Assembly: GCA_963693285.1 (NCBI GenBank) | Contig: OY848921.1 | Location: forward strand, 2,619,646-2,683,645 | Direction: 5' to 3' | Length of the DNA stretch: 64,000 nucleotides | From: Xestospongia muta | Taxonomy: Eukaryota; Porifera; Demospongiae; Haplosclerida; Petrosiidae | Shown here: positions 51,451 to 61,503 of the stretch, in pieces | How positions within the stretch are numbered: position 1 is the stretch's first letter | How the letters are laid out: each line of letters opens with the position of its first letter | Program-made: the position numbers and the translations under genes | The notes under the pieces: generated by a model | The model's input: only the letters and a program-made list of their open reading frames with translations | Told to the model about the DNA's origin: nothing | Databases searched by the model: none

Positions 51451-52312
51451 ATTGGGCGGGAAAAATATCATTGGCACGTGTACACAACTAGTAAAAGAAC
51501 GCGTGACCATGATTATGGCGGGAAAATCTCAATTATTAGCACACGACTAACAAGCAAAAAGCTTTAATAGATTTTTAATTAATTTTGGTAAAAAATGATT
51601 CTTGATTAAAATTAATGTAAATGTAAAAAAGGAGATACAAACTAAATTAACAATAATAAAGAAGTGATTGACGTAGGTATAATAAATAAAATGATAATAC
51701 TATGGTTGTAAAAAGATAGAATTCAGTGATCATAGTATACACCAGCAATGATAAGTAAACTGTCATATTAGAGTTTAGAATTTTAAAGAAATTGAGTTCT
51801 AAACTAATTCATTTTTAATAAAAAAATTAAAGTATAAAAATAATTGTTGAATAAATATCTTCAAAGTTAAAATTGACAAATTTAGTGAAAAATGTTATTA
51901 AAATAAGAAAATTAATACATATACAAACTATAAAAAAACAAGAAAAAATGACAACAAAAAATAAAAAAATAGTCTCTCTAGTTGAAGAGTTCCCAAGAAG
52001 TCCAGTGAAGGTCTCCAATCCAACAATTATAGGAAAGAGATGATGGTGAGTTCCCAAGAGTCCAGTCAGTCCACAAGTTGAGAACATAGAGGGAGAAAGA
52101 GAAGAATAACAACTGGATAACTATAGAATGGATGAGGAGTGGATGGATGGATGGAGAGACAGCTCACCTTTTTCACCAGTGCTGCTCCTGCAGGGAAAGA
52201 AAGAGAGAGTAGTTATGAACTGATAGTGACAATGAGTAGATGGTAGAGAGTGAAGAGAGACAGAGGAAGTGAAAAGGGACCACCAACACACACGCACCCT
52301 AGAAGATCAGAG

Positions 52313-52387
52313 CTTCCCCCCGCCACCTGGCGGCCTCGGATGTTAAAAAAAAATTTTTTTTTGAGGCCGCCAGGCGGCAGGGGGAAG
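52313..52387. other. GC-rich imperfect palindrome with A/T tract centre
   Basis: CTTCCCCCC-GCCACCTGGCGGCCTC on the left is mirrored by GAGGCCGCCAGGCGGCAGGGGG-AAG on the right. About 28 bases separate the arms, centred on a run of nine A then nine or more T. It is strikingly GC-rich against its AT-rich surroundings. Confidence 0.75.
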
Positions 52388-52771
52388 ATGATGAATAGAG
52401 TTTGTGTGGGCTGGATAGCCCAAAAAAAATAAAAATAAAAAAAAAGAAAAGGAAAGAAGGCTTGAAAGAAGAAGATAGAAGAGACCAGGCAGGAGAGCGA
52501 CTCATCTTTTACATCCAGAGAACTGAGAACAGTCAAAATACCAGAGAACATCAGAGAACAGTCAACAACATCAGAGAACATCAGACAACTCCAATTGAGT
52601 CCTGTAAAAACGAAGAGAAAAGTCAATTAGCGAACTGATTGATATAAACAAAAAATAAAAAGATAAAAATTAAATAAAAAAACAGAAAATAAATAAAAAT
52701 AATTACATACAAAAACAGAAAAGAAAATGAAAAGGATGATCCAGCGAAGAGGAGGGATCCAACGAAGTGAC

Positions 52772-52903
52772 GAACAAAGAGACGAGTCGTTAAGAGGGTC
52801 GAAGTGGAGAACGAAGAGACGAGTCGTGAAGAGGGTCGAAGTGGAGAACGAAGAGACGAGTGGTGAAGAGGGTCGAAGTGGAGAACGAAGAGATGAGTCG
52901 TAG
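52772..52903. repeat. 37-bp minisatellite
   Basis: About 3.5 units of GAGACGAGTCGTGAAGAGGG-TCGAAGTGGAGAACGAA. It makes long frames on the minus strand that are artefacts of the repeat. Confidence 0.85.
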
Positions 52904-53283
52904 CCACGAAGACCCACGGGAGTCTGTGAACTAAAATGGCTTTCAAATGGAGTCTTTTTAATATTTTCAAGACATCTCTGTCATGCTTCATTACGACAAA
53001 CACAAGGTACAAACTCGTGACAATTTGGCGGGAAATAACAGCAGGTTCCAACCACGCGTGACCAACATTAATTGATTTTTAATTGATCTGATCAACAATT
53101 AATTAAAAATCTTCTAAATACATAAAAACATTACAGTACAATATCTATTGTAGCTCCAAAATTGTTAACAACAAGTATGACAGCTTCATCTTTGTAATGT
53201 AATATCACAAATAATGTTGACTGAAACAAACGATTATAGTTAAACCAAAATTATATAACTTCAGTGACAGTTTTTAATCAGCA

Positions 53284-54004
53284 TTAATACCAGTCACCAG
53301 CTAACAATACTATGTAGTCTTGACCAGCTTTGTTGGTTAGCTTGTAATTCTATGACCCAGTCCACTGAACAACTAGAAAAAAACCAAAGAATGTTAATTG
53401 ACATCTCTCTCTCAATGACATCCAAATTACATGAAATATCTGTATACATGAATGTTACTATTATAGAGTAGCTAAATATCATTTATTTATCATTTTTATC
53501 TTTACAATAACGTGTCTCCTCCACATTTACCTCCTTTTAATTTTTAGCAATATATTAAGGAAGCGTGTTCATGCAGGCTGAAACAGGTTATGGATTGGTT
53601 ACTGTATTGGGTCTCCAGACATACCTTCTCTTTGTGCTTTAGCTATTATCTGGTCAATAATTCCTCTGTGTATTTTATTGTATACATCTTCTTCACACAA
53701 TCAAGTTATTTCCTAATATGGAAATAAGATTCTGTTAATATCAATGGATAACTACCTCAACAGAACAAGCATTATTATGTGTGATTTTATTACATAATGT
53801 ATTATTAATAAATTATTATTAATGAATGATTACGTGACATTTGGTCTCTTTTCCATCATTGCTATGTATAATAGCTTGAAGTGTGTCATCTTCTAAATCA
53901 TATAACCGGTACATTTAGTATTTGAATATATGGATTAAGACTTAGATAGAAGTCTATATCTGTAGTCCTACCTTAATACTAGCTTTCTTTGAGATGTCCC
54001 AGTC

Positions 54005-54042
<38 letters not shown>

Positions 54043-54339
54043 TCAGTCAGTCAGTCAGTCATCATTATTTTTGTTCGAGGAGACATCTTTTTAAATTCTT
54101 CAACTTTCTTAATAATTTTAACCTTCAACAACAGCAAACAAATTAAACACTAGTTGTTCATAACTATTAAACTATTACTCACAGATCCTGAAATAATATC
54201 TTGTATAAAACTTTTCAAACTAGCAGTACTAGACATTTGACAACATGTTAAATGATTCATCAAGTCTACAATAGTAAGTGGTGGAGGTAAGTTTTCACTG
54301 GTAGTTGGTGCATCAGCTGGTTGACTGGATTGAGAGACT
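53284..54339 (-). CDS. Unrecognised multi-exon gene or captured gene pieces inside the MULE
   Basis: Exon-like segments on the minus strand with plausible borders. 54183-54339 has an upstream TTTGTAG acceptor, encodes SQSSQPADAPTTSENLPPPL..., and its donor GTGAG follows ...DIISGS. About 53972-54010 encodes DISKKASIK before GTAGGA. About 53840-53900 encodes DDTLQAIIHSNDGKETKCH before GTAATC. About 53622-53695 encodes EEDVYNKIHRGIIDQIIAKA before GTATGT. 53284-53349 encodes NYKLTNKAGQDYIVLLAGDW with stop at 53284-53286. The residue composition is natural and not low-complexity. I did not establish the exact phases between the inner exons, and I do not recognise the family. Confidence 0.35.
54007..54060. 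repeat. AG and TCAG microsatellite
   Basis: An uninterrupted AG run followed by tandem TCAG units. Confidence 0.9.
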
Positions 54340-54427
54340 ACAAATAAATGAAACAGATAATGAAGACATATATAGCAGACATTAGGAGTATAAAACAACT
54401 TTAGTCCTTGTGTGTGATAGTATTAAA

Positions 54428-54686
54428 TACCGTATACCGGGATTTATTGGCGACCGATAAAATTTGGCAAATTTCAAAAAATCGCCAAATAAATAACCGT
54501 CAAAATTTTTCACGCAGTCACCACGCCCACAATTTTTATTTGTACACGTGAAACATTGTGGCTGGATGGCTAAAGTGGGTGTGGTAACAAGACATGTGCT
54601 AAATTTGTCAAATTTAATCTCACCAATTATAAAATTTTACAATTCCGCCAAATTTTATCGTTGCTAATAAATCCCGGTATACGGTA
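54428..54686. mobile_element. 259-bp MITE nested in the MULE
   Basis: The ends TACCGTATACCGGGATTTAT and ATAAATCCCGGTATACGGTA are exact reverse complements. The inverted arms are about 40 bases (GATAAAATTTGGC / GCCAAATTTTATC inside). Possible TA target duplication at the tips. Confidence 0.85.
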
Positions 54687-54924
54687 TGTCTTTAAGATTA
54701 TTAATAACTGGTAATCTTAGGTCTACAGTTGAGGAATTAGCAAAAGCTGTGATGTAGCAATATGGAAAACTAAGAAATTTCAATAATCAGTAACACTTGT
54801 TGCCATAGTAACACTGATGCACCAAGATTGTTGTATGCATCAGTGGTAACAAATAGTATATGGTAAACTAATAACAAAAGCATTCAATACCACTAATCCA
54901 CTATATTCCTTTTGTCAGATTGGG

Positions 54925-56420
54925 AAGAGAATATTTTTATAAGTTCGCTGTTTTTTGTAAAACTTTGCTTATCTAATAGGGAAGATGCAATGGCAATTAA
55001 TTCCTTTTTTATAGCACTTAAAGAGGCTTGAGGCATAATATTACCGACATGGTTTATGTCTGATGATGCAGATAATTATTTTAATGCATGGAGGGGAGTT
55101 TTTACTAATAAAATCTAAAAAAATCATTTGTGCATGGCATTTGGACAGGACATGGAGGAAACCACTTGCAGAACATGTTAAGGACAAGCAAGAACAAATC
55201 ACACTTTATCATTTTCTTAGCATTTTATCAAATGAACTTGACAAAGGCAAATTCCGTGCTACATTACAAGAATTTTTAACCCATATACATGAAAACCACA
55301 GCTAGTTTTACACATATTTTTATTCAAATTATTGTACACATTTGAAGCAATGGACAACTTGTTACAGAACAAATACAACTGCTAATACAAACATGTTTTT
55401 AGAGTCATTTCACAAAGTACTAAAAACAATATACTTACATCATAAACAAAACAGAAGGGTAGATGCCTTACTAGTTACTTTAATAAAAGTCACTAGAGAC
55501 AAGGCTTTTGAGGGTTTTAGAAAACTTGAAATGGGAACGAGCTCTCACAGAATATGTGAAGTAAACAGACGACACAAATGAGCTACAACTTTAGACCATT
55601 CTTCAATTACACAAGTGGAAGAAACAAAATGGATCATTGCATCACAAAATTCTCCATGTATTATTTATACAGTACAAAAGCTTCTCAATAATTGTGAATG
55701 TCAAATACGATGCAAAGAGTGTACAATTTGCCCTCACTATTACTCCTGTACATGCTTAGACTCAATATTACATCCAACTGTTTGTAAACATATTCACCTT
55801 GTACATATGAATATTACAACTACTATACCCCAAACACTTGAAGGAAATCAAGAACCATCTGACAACGACTTTTATTTTACCAACATACTCTCGCAACAAG
55901 ATGACGGAAGCACTATAATGTCAGCAAAAACAACTTTGATCAGCAAACTGCATGAACTAGGACTATTAGCTGAACATTGTGAAGACCGAGATGCCATATC
56001 TACAGCAAATAAACATCTTTAAGTAGCAATCCCAGTCATAAAAGCCATTGTACAATATCCATCTAAAATCTTTACTAGTTAAGAGGACAGTATCTCCAAA
56101 TGAAAACAGTGAGCATCAACGAAGATTTTTTTCAACCAAGAAAAAAAGAGCAACAACCACAATGACTATGTCTAAACCAAATCAATGACAACTTGATATA
56201 GCTAAGAAAATGCTTTAAAAAGAAAACACAAAATTTTGTGGTGGCTGTTTGAAAGAAGATGATCACAGTTATAACTCGGAAACTGTTCAATAGATACAAT
56301 CTGATTTTTGCCTATTGTGGATGCATTTTTCATGTACAGTTCCAAAACCAGATGAAATCCCTAATAACTACATTTGTCAATTCTGTAATACCAAAACTAA
56401 TGATAACAAATAAGATAAAT
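54925..56420 (+). pseudogene. MULE-type transposase pseudogene with SWIM and PHD-like fingers
   Basis: Several frames with stops and at least one frameshift. SNREDAMAINSFFIALKEA is followed by a stop, then PTWFMSDDADNYFNAWRGVF. A frameshift near 55110 leads to CAWHLDRTWRKPLAEHVKDK (conserved C-x2-H of MULE transposases). NMFLESFHKVLK lies at 55390-55430. A SWIM zinc-finger pattern C-x-C-x(n)-C-x-H occurs at about 55750-55805 (CTCLDSI...CKHIH). RRFFSTKKKRA lies near 56120-56155. A degenerate PHD-like finger (CGGC...CLLWMHFSC...ICQFC) with an in-frame stop lies at about 56230-56390. It is the coding remnant of the surrounding element and is no longer functional. Confidence 0.8.
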
Positions 56421-56806
56421 AGTGTTAAAGTTACTTTCACATACATGTAATTAGTGAATAGTAGTGATATCAACATGTTTTTGTGTTTATTATCTTCTAA
56501 TTATGAGATTCCTTACCTAAACACTTTTCTTCATTATCTTTTGTTCGTCTATCCCTCCCAAGTTTATAACAGCAGAGCTCCTACAGCCCCTCAAGTCTCA
56601 AGAGCTCCAGACACAATCACTTCACAACGTGGTGTATCACGGGAGAGAGTATTTCATGTCTCCCAACAGTACTAATGTATTTCATCTCATCCAGCAAAAA
56701 GTGAAGAAAAGAGACAGCCGCTCACGTGATTGTACGGATGTGTGATGTGAGCAAAAACGGGTTAAAAATGTGGATCACTTTCTCCGGCTAATAGCTATTC
56801 TGATCC

Positions 56807-57267
56807 TCATTGACGGCCATTTTCTTGTTTCCTGTTGGTTATTAACAAACACGACCTATGATCATACAAATACCCAACTTAATGTAATGATGATGAATTA
56901 TTAACAAAATCAAAATAAAATGTTTCCCTTAATTAATCGTGTGTTATCTAGCTTTGAATAAGAAAAGAGATGATTAAACAAGTGCAAAAGATAGAAATAC
57001 AATGAAACAACACAAGGTCACCTTAATAGAAGTAAGATACCATGCATGTATGGTATTCAAATTCCAGACAAATGAGACAAAAGTAGCTGAAAATCAGCAA
57101 TAATATTTAAATAATGTAGGGTTTCAAATCTTATAAGGTCTTCAATATATTAGGATATTAAATATTTTAATAACATTCATATGTTTGCTGATATAAAGTG
57201 GATATTAACAAACTATTAAACAACAAATACCAACAGAAAGTACTAAATATGAATTTAAATAAGTTTA
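56807..57267. other. Start of SMYD4 copy G (56807-56820) and its upstream flank
   Basis: The complement of ATGGCCGTCAATGA lies directly after the target duplication. The remainder matches 48003-48335 and contains no gene. Confidence 0.6.
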
Positions 57268-57955
57268 TCAAAAGGCAGCATGTAAATCGGACTCTGTACT
57301 AATAGGAATAGTTACTGTTGAACTACCTATACCTGGAACAGATACCTCAACTATAATAGCATCAGCACAATTAGTAGATTCTACTCTTGGATCTTGAATG
57401 CGTGTACAGATACCTCCATCTCTGTCAATCTGTATGAGATGTTGCCGGTGTTCTGGTAATGTGGCATGATTTTCTGTTACCTGAACTATCGCTCGAGCTA
57501 GACCATGATAGGCACTCCTCCATGATACTTGGTTAGGTTCATGACAGGCTGGATTACCATTACCTACTCCAATGATCCTTCCAGGACCACTAACAATACT
57601 AAATGTGACATTATGGCTTGAAGAGTGAACAACTCGACCATTGGAGTCTAATATAGCAGCACTGACCAAACCACTATCCTGACCATTGAGAAGAAGAGCA
57701 AACCCTGTCCCTGTTTCTTCGTTAGGAACATCAAGATATGCCATAATTTTAGAAGGTGTACCATTAGTGAGAACAGTGTGGGTAGCCATAATGGAATGTT
57801 GATCAGAAAGAGCTGTAGCTGTTAAATTACCAGAAGAATAGATAACATTCCATTCAGCCTAACCTTGCCACACTAATTGCTGTACACCCTGAGCTTTATC
57901 ATTGATAAAAAGTTTAGCCATTGGAACATTGGTAATATTATAAGGTTATGAATAA
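57268..57955 (-). pseudogene. C-terminal part of a bacterial-type glycoside hydrolase family 2 protein
   Basis: The open reading from 57789 to 57268 contains SIVSGPGRIIGVGNGNPACH and HGLARAIVQVT, the hallmark of the C-terminal beta-sandwich of bacterial-type GH2 beta-galactosidases. Homology continues upstream of that ATG (NITNVPMAKLFINDKAQGV..., then AEWNVIYSSGNLTATALSDQ), but a TAG at about 57863-57865 interrupts it within ...LVWQG-stop-AEWN. Another stop lies just before the YNITN segment. No catalytic domain is present. The end is shortened relative to the remnant at 48336-48398. Animals do have GH2 enzymes (beta-glucuronidase, beta-mannosidase), but this sandwich is of the bacterial type. 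Transfer from a bacterium is inferred. Confidence 0.7.
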
Positions 57956-58217
57956 TGTCAATCAGTAAATTGTTAACTCATTTCTAGATGCCAACTTGTA
58001 CTTCATACTGAACTATATCTCACCAGCCATAAGCATGAAAATAACTATTACTTTATAAAACCACTACTTACGTAAGTAAGGAATTTTAAGAACAATCGCT
58101 GTTTTATCTCAAAAAGTTGTGTATATAATATTAATCAGATTCACAAGCAAAATTTCATTACATTTCCATAATGTATTGCTTGTTTATGAAGTTATTCATT
58201 GTTTTTCTTCCATTTAG
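57956..58217. other. Intergenic DNA
   Basis: No feature could be supported. Confidence 0.4.
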
Positions 58218-58316
58218 ACAGCTCAATTATCAGGAAAGGAAGAGAAAGAAATGTATTGCTTCCAGTTGATAGGAGATCCATTGTACTATCATGTTTGCCC
58301 TATAGTTAGTGTTGGT
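58218..58316 (+). other. Possible orphan exon
   Basis: An open segment (LSGKEEKEMYCFQLIGDPLY...) lies between a pyrimidine-rich TTCTTCCATTTAG acceptor and a GTATGTGAG donor. No partner exon was found on either side, and the family is not recognised. It could be an upstream exon of the methyltransferase transcript or chance. Confidence 0.25.
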
Positions 58317-58625
58317 ATGTGAGTGTAATTAGGCAGTTGTGTGTCATGTGTTGATTACTGTATATGTGTTGATAGGTTTATTTATTTATAATGTATCTCT
58401 TCCTAGGTCTTCCTTCTTGTCCTTCCCTTAGCCATCTCTTTGTTTATTGTGTTTTTTGTTATGATTTTTTGGGCCTTTGTCCTTATGACTTGAGGCTCTG
58501 CTCTTTTCAGTTGTGGATTTAAGTAGGACCTTATCTGATTTGTGTTTCCCTTTTTTGATTCTTAAAAATAGTTGATTTCCTGTGAGTCTATTGAGATATC
58601 TCAGTAACAGATTTACAAACGCGCC

Positions 58626-58777
58626 TGCAAACAGTTAGTTAACCATGTATCTGTTAGGAAATCTATTCTTTTAATTTAAGCTGTTGTTAACCGAACATCT
58701 GTTAGGAAATGTATTGTCTTCTAATTTGTGCTGTAGTTAACCAAACATCTGTCAGGAAATCTATTGTCCTCACCTGT
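58626..58777. repeat. Tandem repeat of about 60 bp, three diverged units
   Basis: The recurring core is TTAACC(A/G)(A/T)(A/G)CATCTGTTAGGAAAT followed by TATTGTCTTCTAATTT. It lies about 170-320 bp before the methyltransferase start. Confidence 0.65.
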
Positions 58778-58945
58778 TTGCACAGGATCTAACAATAGCC
58801 TACACAATAAATTAAAGGGAGGTACACAGGTGAGACCATGAGGTAATGAGGTTTATAAGCAGTAGGTTGTATGTAGTTGTCTTATTTGTTCTAGACCTTT
58901 GCAGGAAAATTAGTGTCTACTTATTCAGTTCAACCTAAACACACC

Positions 58946-61047
58946 ATGAAATCTGCAAAGAAACTATCTCCTTCTCAATTCAAGGAAGAAGAGAAGTGGA
59001 ACAATCTTACAAGCCTCATAGCTCATGAAGCACAGAAAATGGGTATGATAATGTGTAACATTATCATTGTATGAGTTTATGTCAGTGTTGTTATTTTTAT
59101 TCTATAGATTACTTTGAATCGGAACTTAAGTTTGCAAAGGACAAAGGATCTCTTGTCATTATAGGTTCTGGTATCAAAAGTGTTGGCCAATTTTCTCTCG
59201 AAGCAGTTTCACATATCAAGTCTGCAGATAAAGTCCTCTTCTGTGTTGCTGATCCTGCTACCGAGGTTTTCATCAAGGAGCTGAACCCAGATGCAATGGA
59301 TCTGGATGTTTTCTATGCAGATGACAAGAAACGTTATGACACAGATGTCCAGATAGCTGAGGTGTGTCTCTTTTATGCTCGTAAGGGACTCAATGTTGTT
59401 GCAATCTTCTACGGTCATCCTGGAGTCTTAGTGTTGTCATCTCATCGAGCTTTTAAAATAGCCCTCAAACAAGGTATGTATATGGTTATATACAAGCAAT
59501 CCTGAATTAGATTGTATCTCTTTTATTAAGGTATCAAGGCATACATGCTCCCTGCTGTATCAGCAGAAGATTGCCTCTTTGCTGACTTGGGAATAGATCC
59601 ATCTTTTCCTGGTCTACAAACTTTTGAAGCTACTGACCTACTACTTCGGCATCGTCAAATCCTCACTGATGCTAACGTTATTATCTGGCAAGTTGGATGT
59701 GTTGGAGACCTTGGATTTCGTAGGAAGGGTTATCTCAATGAGAACTTCCACATTCTAATCGATCACTTGCAAAAGATATATGGAGAAGACTATGTGATAA
59801 CTCACTACATTAGTGCTCATTATCCAGTATGCAGAGCACTCATTGAAGAAATACCTTTAGCTAAGTTCTATGAGCCTGATGTGGCCAAACGAGTCATTAG
59901 ATTCTCTACATTCTACATTCCTCCCAAAGTTTATAAGGACATAGATTCTGCTATGGCTGTTCGATTGGGAATCGTACTAAAAAAAGAGGATGCATGGCTT
60001 ATCGAGAGTAAGCGAGATTTGACCAAGTATGGTCCTAGAGAAATCAATGCAGTCAAAGCACTTGATGATTATACTGTTCCTTTTCCATACGCTCACACAC
60101 CACCAAGTAAGGCTGCTCGTTATTTAGGGGCTCTTAGTCAAGATGTGAAATTGTTACGACAACACACAATCAATCCAGATAAAAACATGGAAACATTTGG
60201 TTTAACCAATAAAGAGAAGGAAATAATCAAAGGTGGACACAGTGATCATATTTGCATGATGTTGAAGACTGATTCAGGTAAAGTTGCAGAACAACTTGCT
60301 ATTCATTTGGTGACAGATCCGCAGTTTGCCTCCAAGTATGCTGCTCAAGCACGCAAGTATCTGGAAGACTCAAATGGTCTTGAGCATATTGAGAAATGGC
60401 TTCTTTTTGAGGGATACGATACTACACCCGAGGATGTAATAACTGCTGCTGTCAACCTTCAAAAGACTTCTTTGCTCATGTGGAGTGGAAATTATTCAAC
60501 TAACATAAATGATATTTATATTTTAGTGCAGGGAATGAGCCCACCATTACATGGCAGAGTTTGGATAAATAATATTTATATTAAAAAGATTGCTTTTCTT
60601 AATAAAACTCTCTCTTGGTCTGAATTTGATGGTAACCAATCCAACGCAGAGCTTAATTTTACAGTTAATGAAAATGGAGTTTTCATTTTTAGTGGGAAAT
60701 ACTGGGAAGCTGGTTCTTCAAAACCACCCACTGATAATCTCACAGGTGAAGATACAGGTTTTGAAGATACACCAGGTCTTAAAGAGAATGCTCAAATATT
60801 GATAAGTGGGTTAAGGAGCATCGACTTAATGGTGGCAACTTCAAGGGCCATTGTTGACCTAAATAAATATTTGAAAAATCCAACTCAAGAAAACAAGGAG
60901 GTATATCAAAAAGCTATAGACGAGGCAGAAGCAGCTTCATTAAGACAATTAGATGCTGAAAAAAATGTCAAGCAGCAAAATCCTTCTGAAGTTGATGCAG
61001 TGGCTACACCAGACCTTTTGTTTGCTGAAAATAATGAATTTCATTAA
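58946..61047 (+). CDS. Borosin-type peptide alpha-N-methyltransferase homologue
   Basis: Three exons, 58946-59042, 59108-59473 and 59531-61047, with GT-AG introns of 65 and 57 nt, give 659 residues. The fold is a SAM-dependent tetrapyrrole methylase: IIGSGI at residues 50-55, the FYGHPGV loop at 133-139, and LPAVSAEDCLFADLGIDP at 161-178. The order and detail (DLDVFYADDKKRYDTD at 97-112, IIWQVGCVGD, YIPPK near 283-287) match borosin methyltransferases, which N-methylate backbone amides of a C-terminally fused or separate precursor. Tyr102 and Arg108 align with catalytic Tyr/Arg of the fungal enzymes, but a further catalytic Tyr is Asp112 here. Residues 399-454 (AIHLVTDPQFASKYAAQARK...) resemble the LigA-like precursor-binding region. 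A beta-rich domain of unknown type follows at 471-554 (WSGNY...FSGKYW), then an acidic linker and a helical tail. No typical hydrophobic core peptide is evident. A CACTA-like element begins 42 bp after the stop. Confidence 0.85.
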
Positions 61048-61201
61048 ATAGTTGTGTTCTTGGTATGAAAAAATAGGTTTAAAATCATTCACTGTGAAAA
61101 CAATGGTGTTAATGTCACACCAAAATGCAGTGTCAAGCATCTGTGCAATTTTGACCCCTTTGTGGTGTCAAATTAAACACCAGTTTGGTGTCATTGTTAA
61201 C

Positions 61202-61300
61202 ACCACTCACTGTCATACAGCTTTCACCACTGAGTGTCATATAGCTTTCACCACTCAGTGTCATATAGCTTTCACCACTCAGTGTCATATATATATAGCT
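61202..61300. repeat. 24-bp tandem repeat inside the CACTA-like element
   Basis: About four units of CACCACTCAGTGTCATATAGCTTT-type sequence, ending in a short AT run. Confidence 0.85.
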
Positions 61301-61503
61301 TTTTAATGAAATAAAATAGTTGAAATAACACAAAAAATGACAGCATAGCCAATGAAACCTATAACCATGCATGTATAAATACAAAAAGAAAAGGTTAATC
61401 AACTTAAACTGTCTATAATTCATTGAACCAAACGATTCTTAAGGAGGTAAGGTTATACATGTACCTTGGTAAACTTCACTACACATAATTATTGTTTTAG
61501 GTT

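Larger units (their letters stand above)
48931..56797. mobile_element. 7,867-bp MULE-type DNA transposon inserted in SMYD4 copy G
   Basis: The terminal inverted repeats are left 48931-48972 (core GACGGAGAAAGTTATCC...TTTTAACCC) and right about 56756-56797 (complement GCCGGAGAAAGTGATCC...TTTTTAACCC). The direct target duplication TTCTGATCC, 9 bp, lies at 48922-48930 and 56798-56806. The interrupted exon aligns with the uninterrupted exon of copy F at 47961-48000 when the element and one repeat are removed. Inside lie a decayed transposase with MULE, SWIM and PHD-like segments (54925-56420) and a nested MITE. It also holds simple repeats and at least two gene-like exon sets (49097-49664 plus strand; 53284-54339 minus strand). 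MULE elements typically make 8-11 bp duplications and can carry host gene pieces. Confidence 0.85.

Noticed and set aside
52213..53051. Several overlapping ORFs of 60-142 codons on both strands
   Set aside because: Low-complexity composition (Phe/Ser-rich or Lys-rich) derived from the 37-bp minisatellite, the palindrome and A-rich tracts. They have no consistent frame or domain.
58946..61047. Bacterial symbiont contamination as the source of the methyltransferase
   Set aside because: Two short introns with GT-AG borders restore the reading frame exactly, and the gene is embedded between eukaryotic transposons and SMYD4 fragments.
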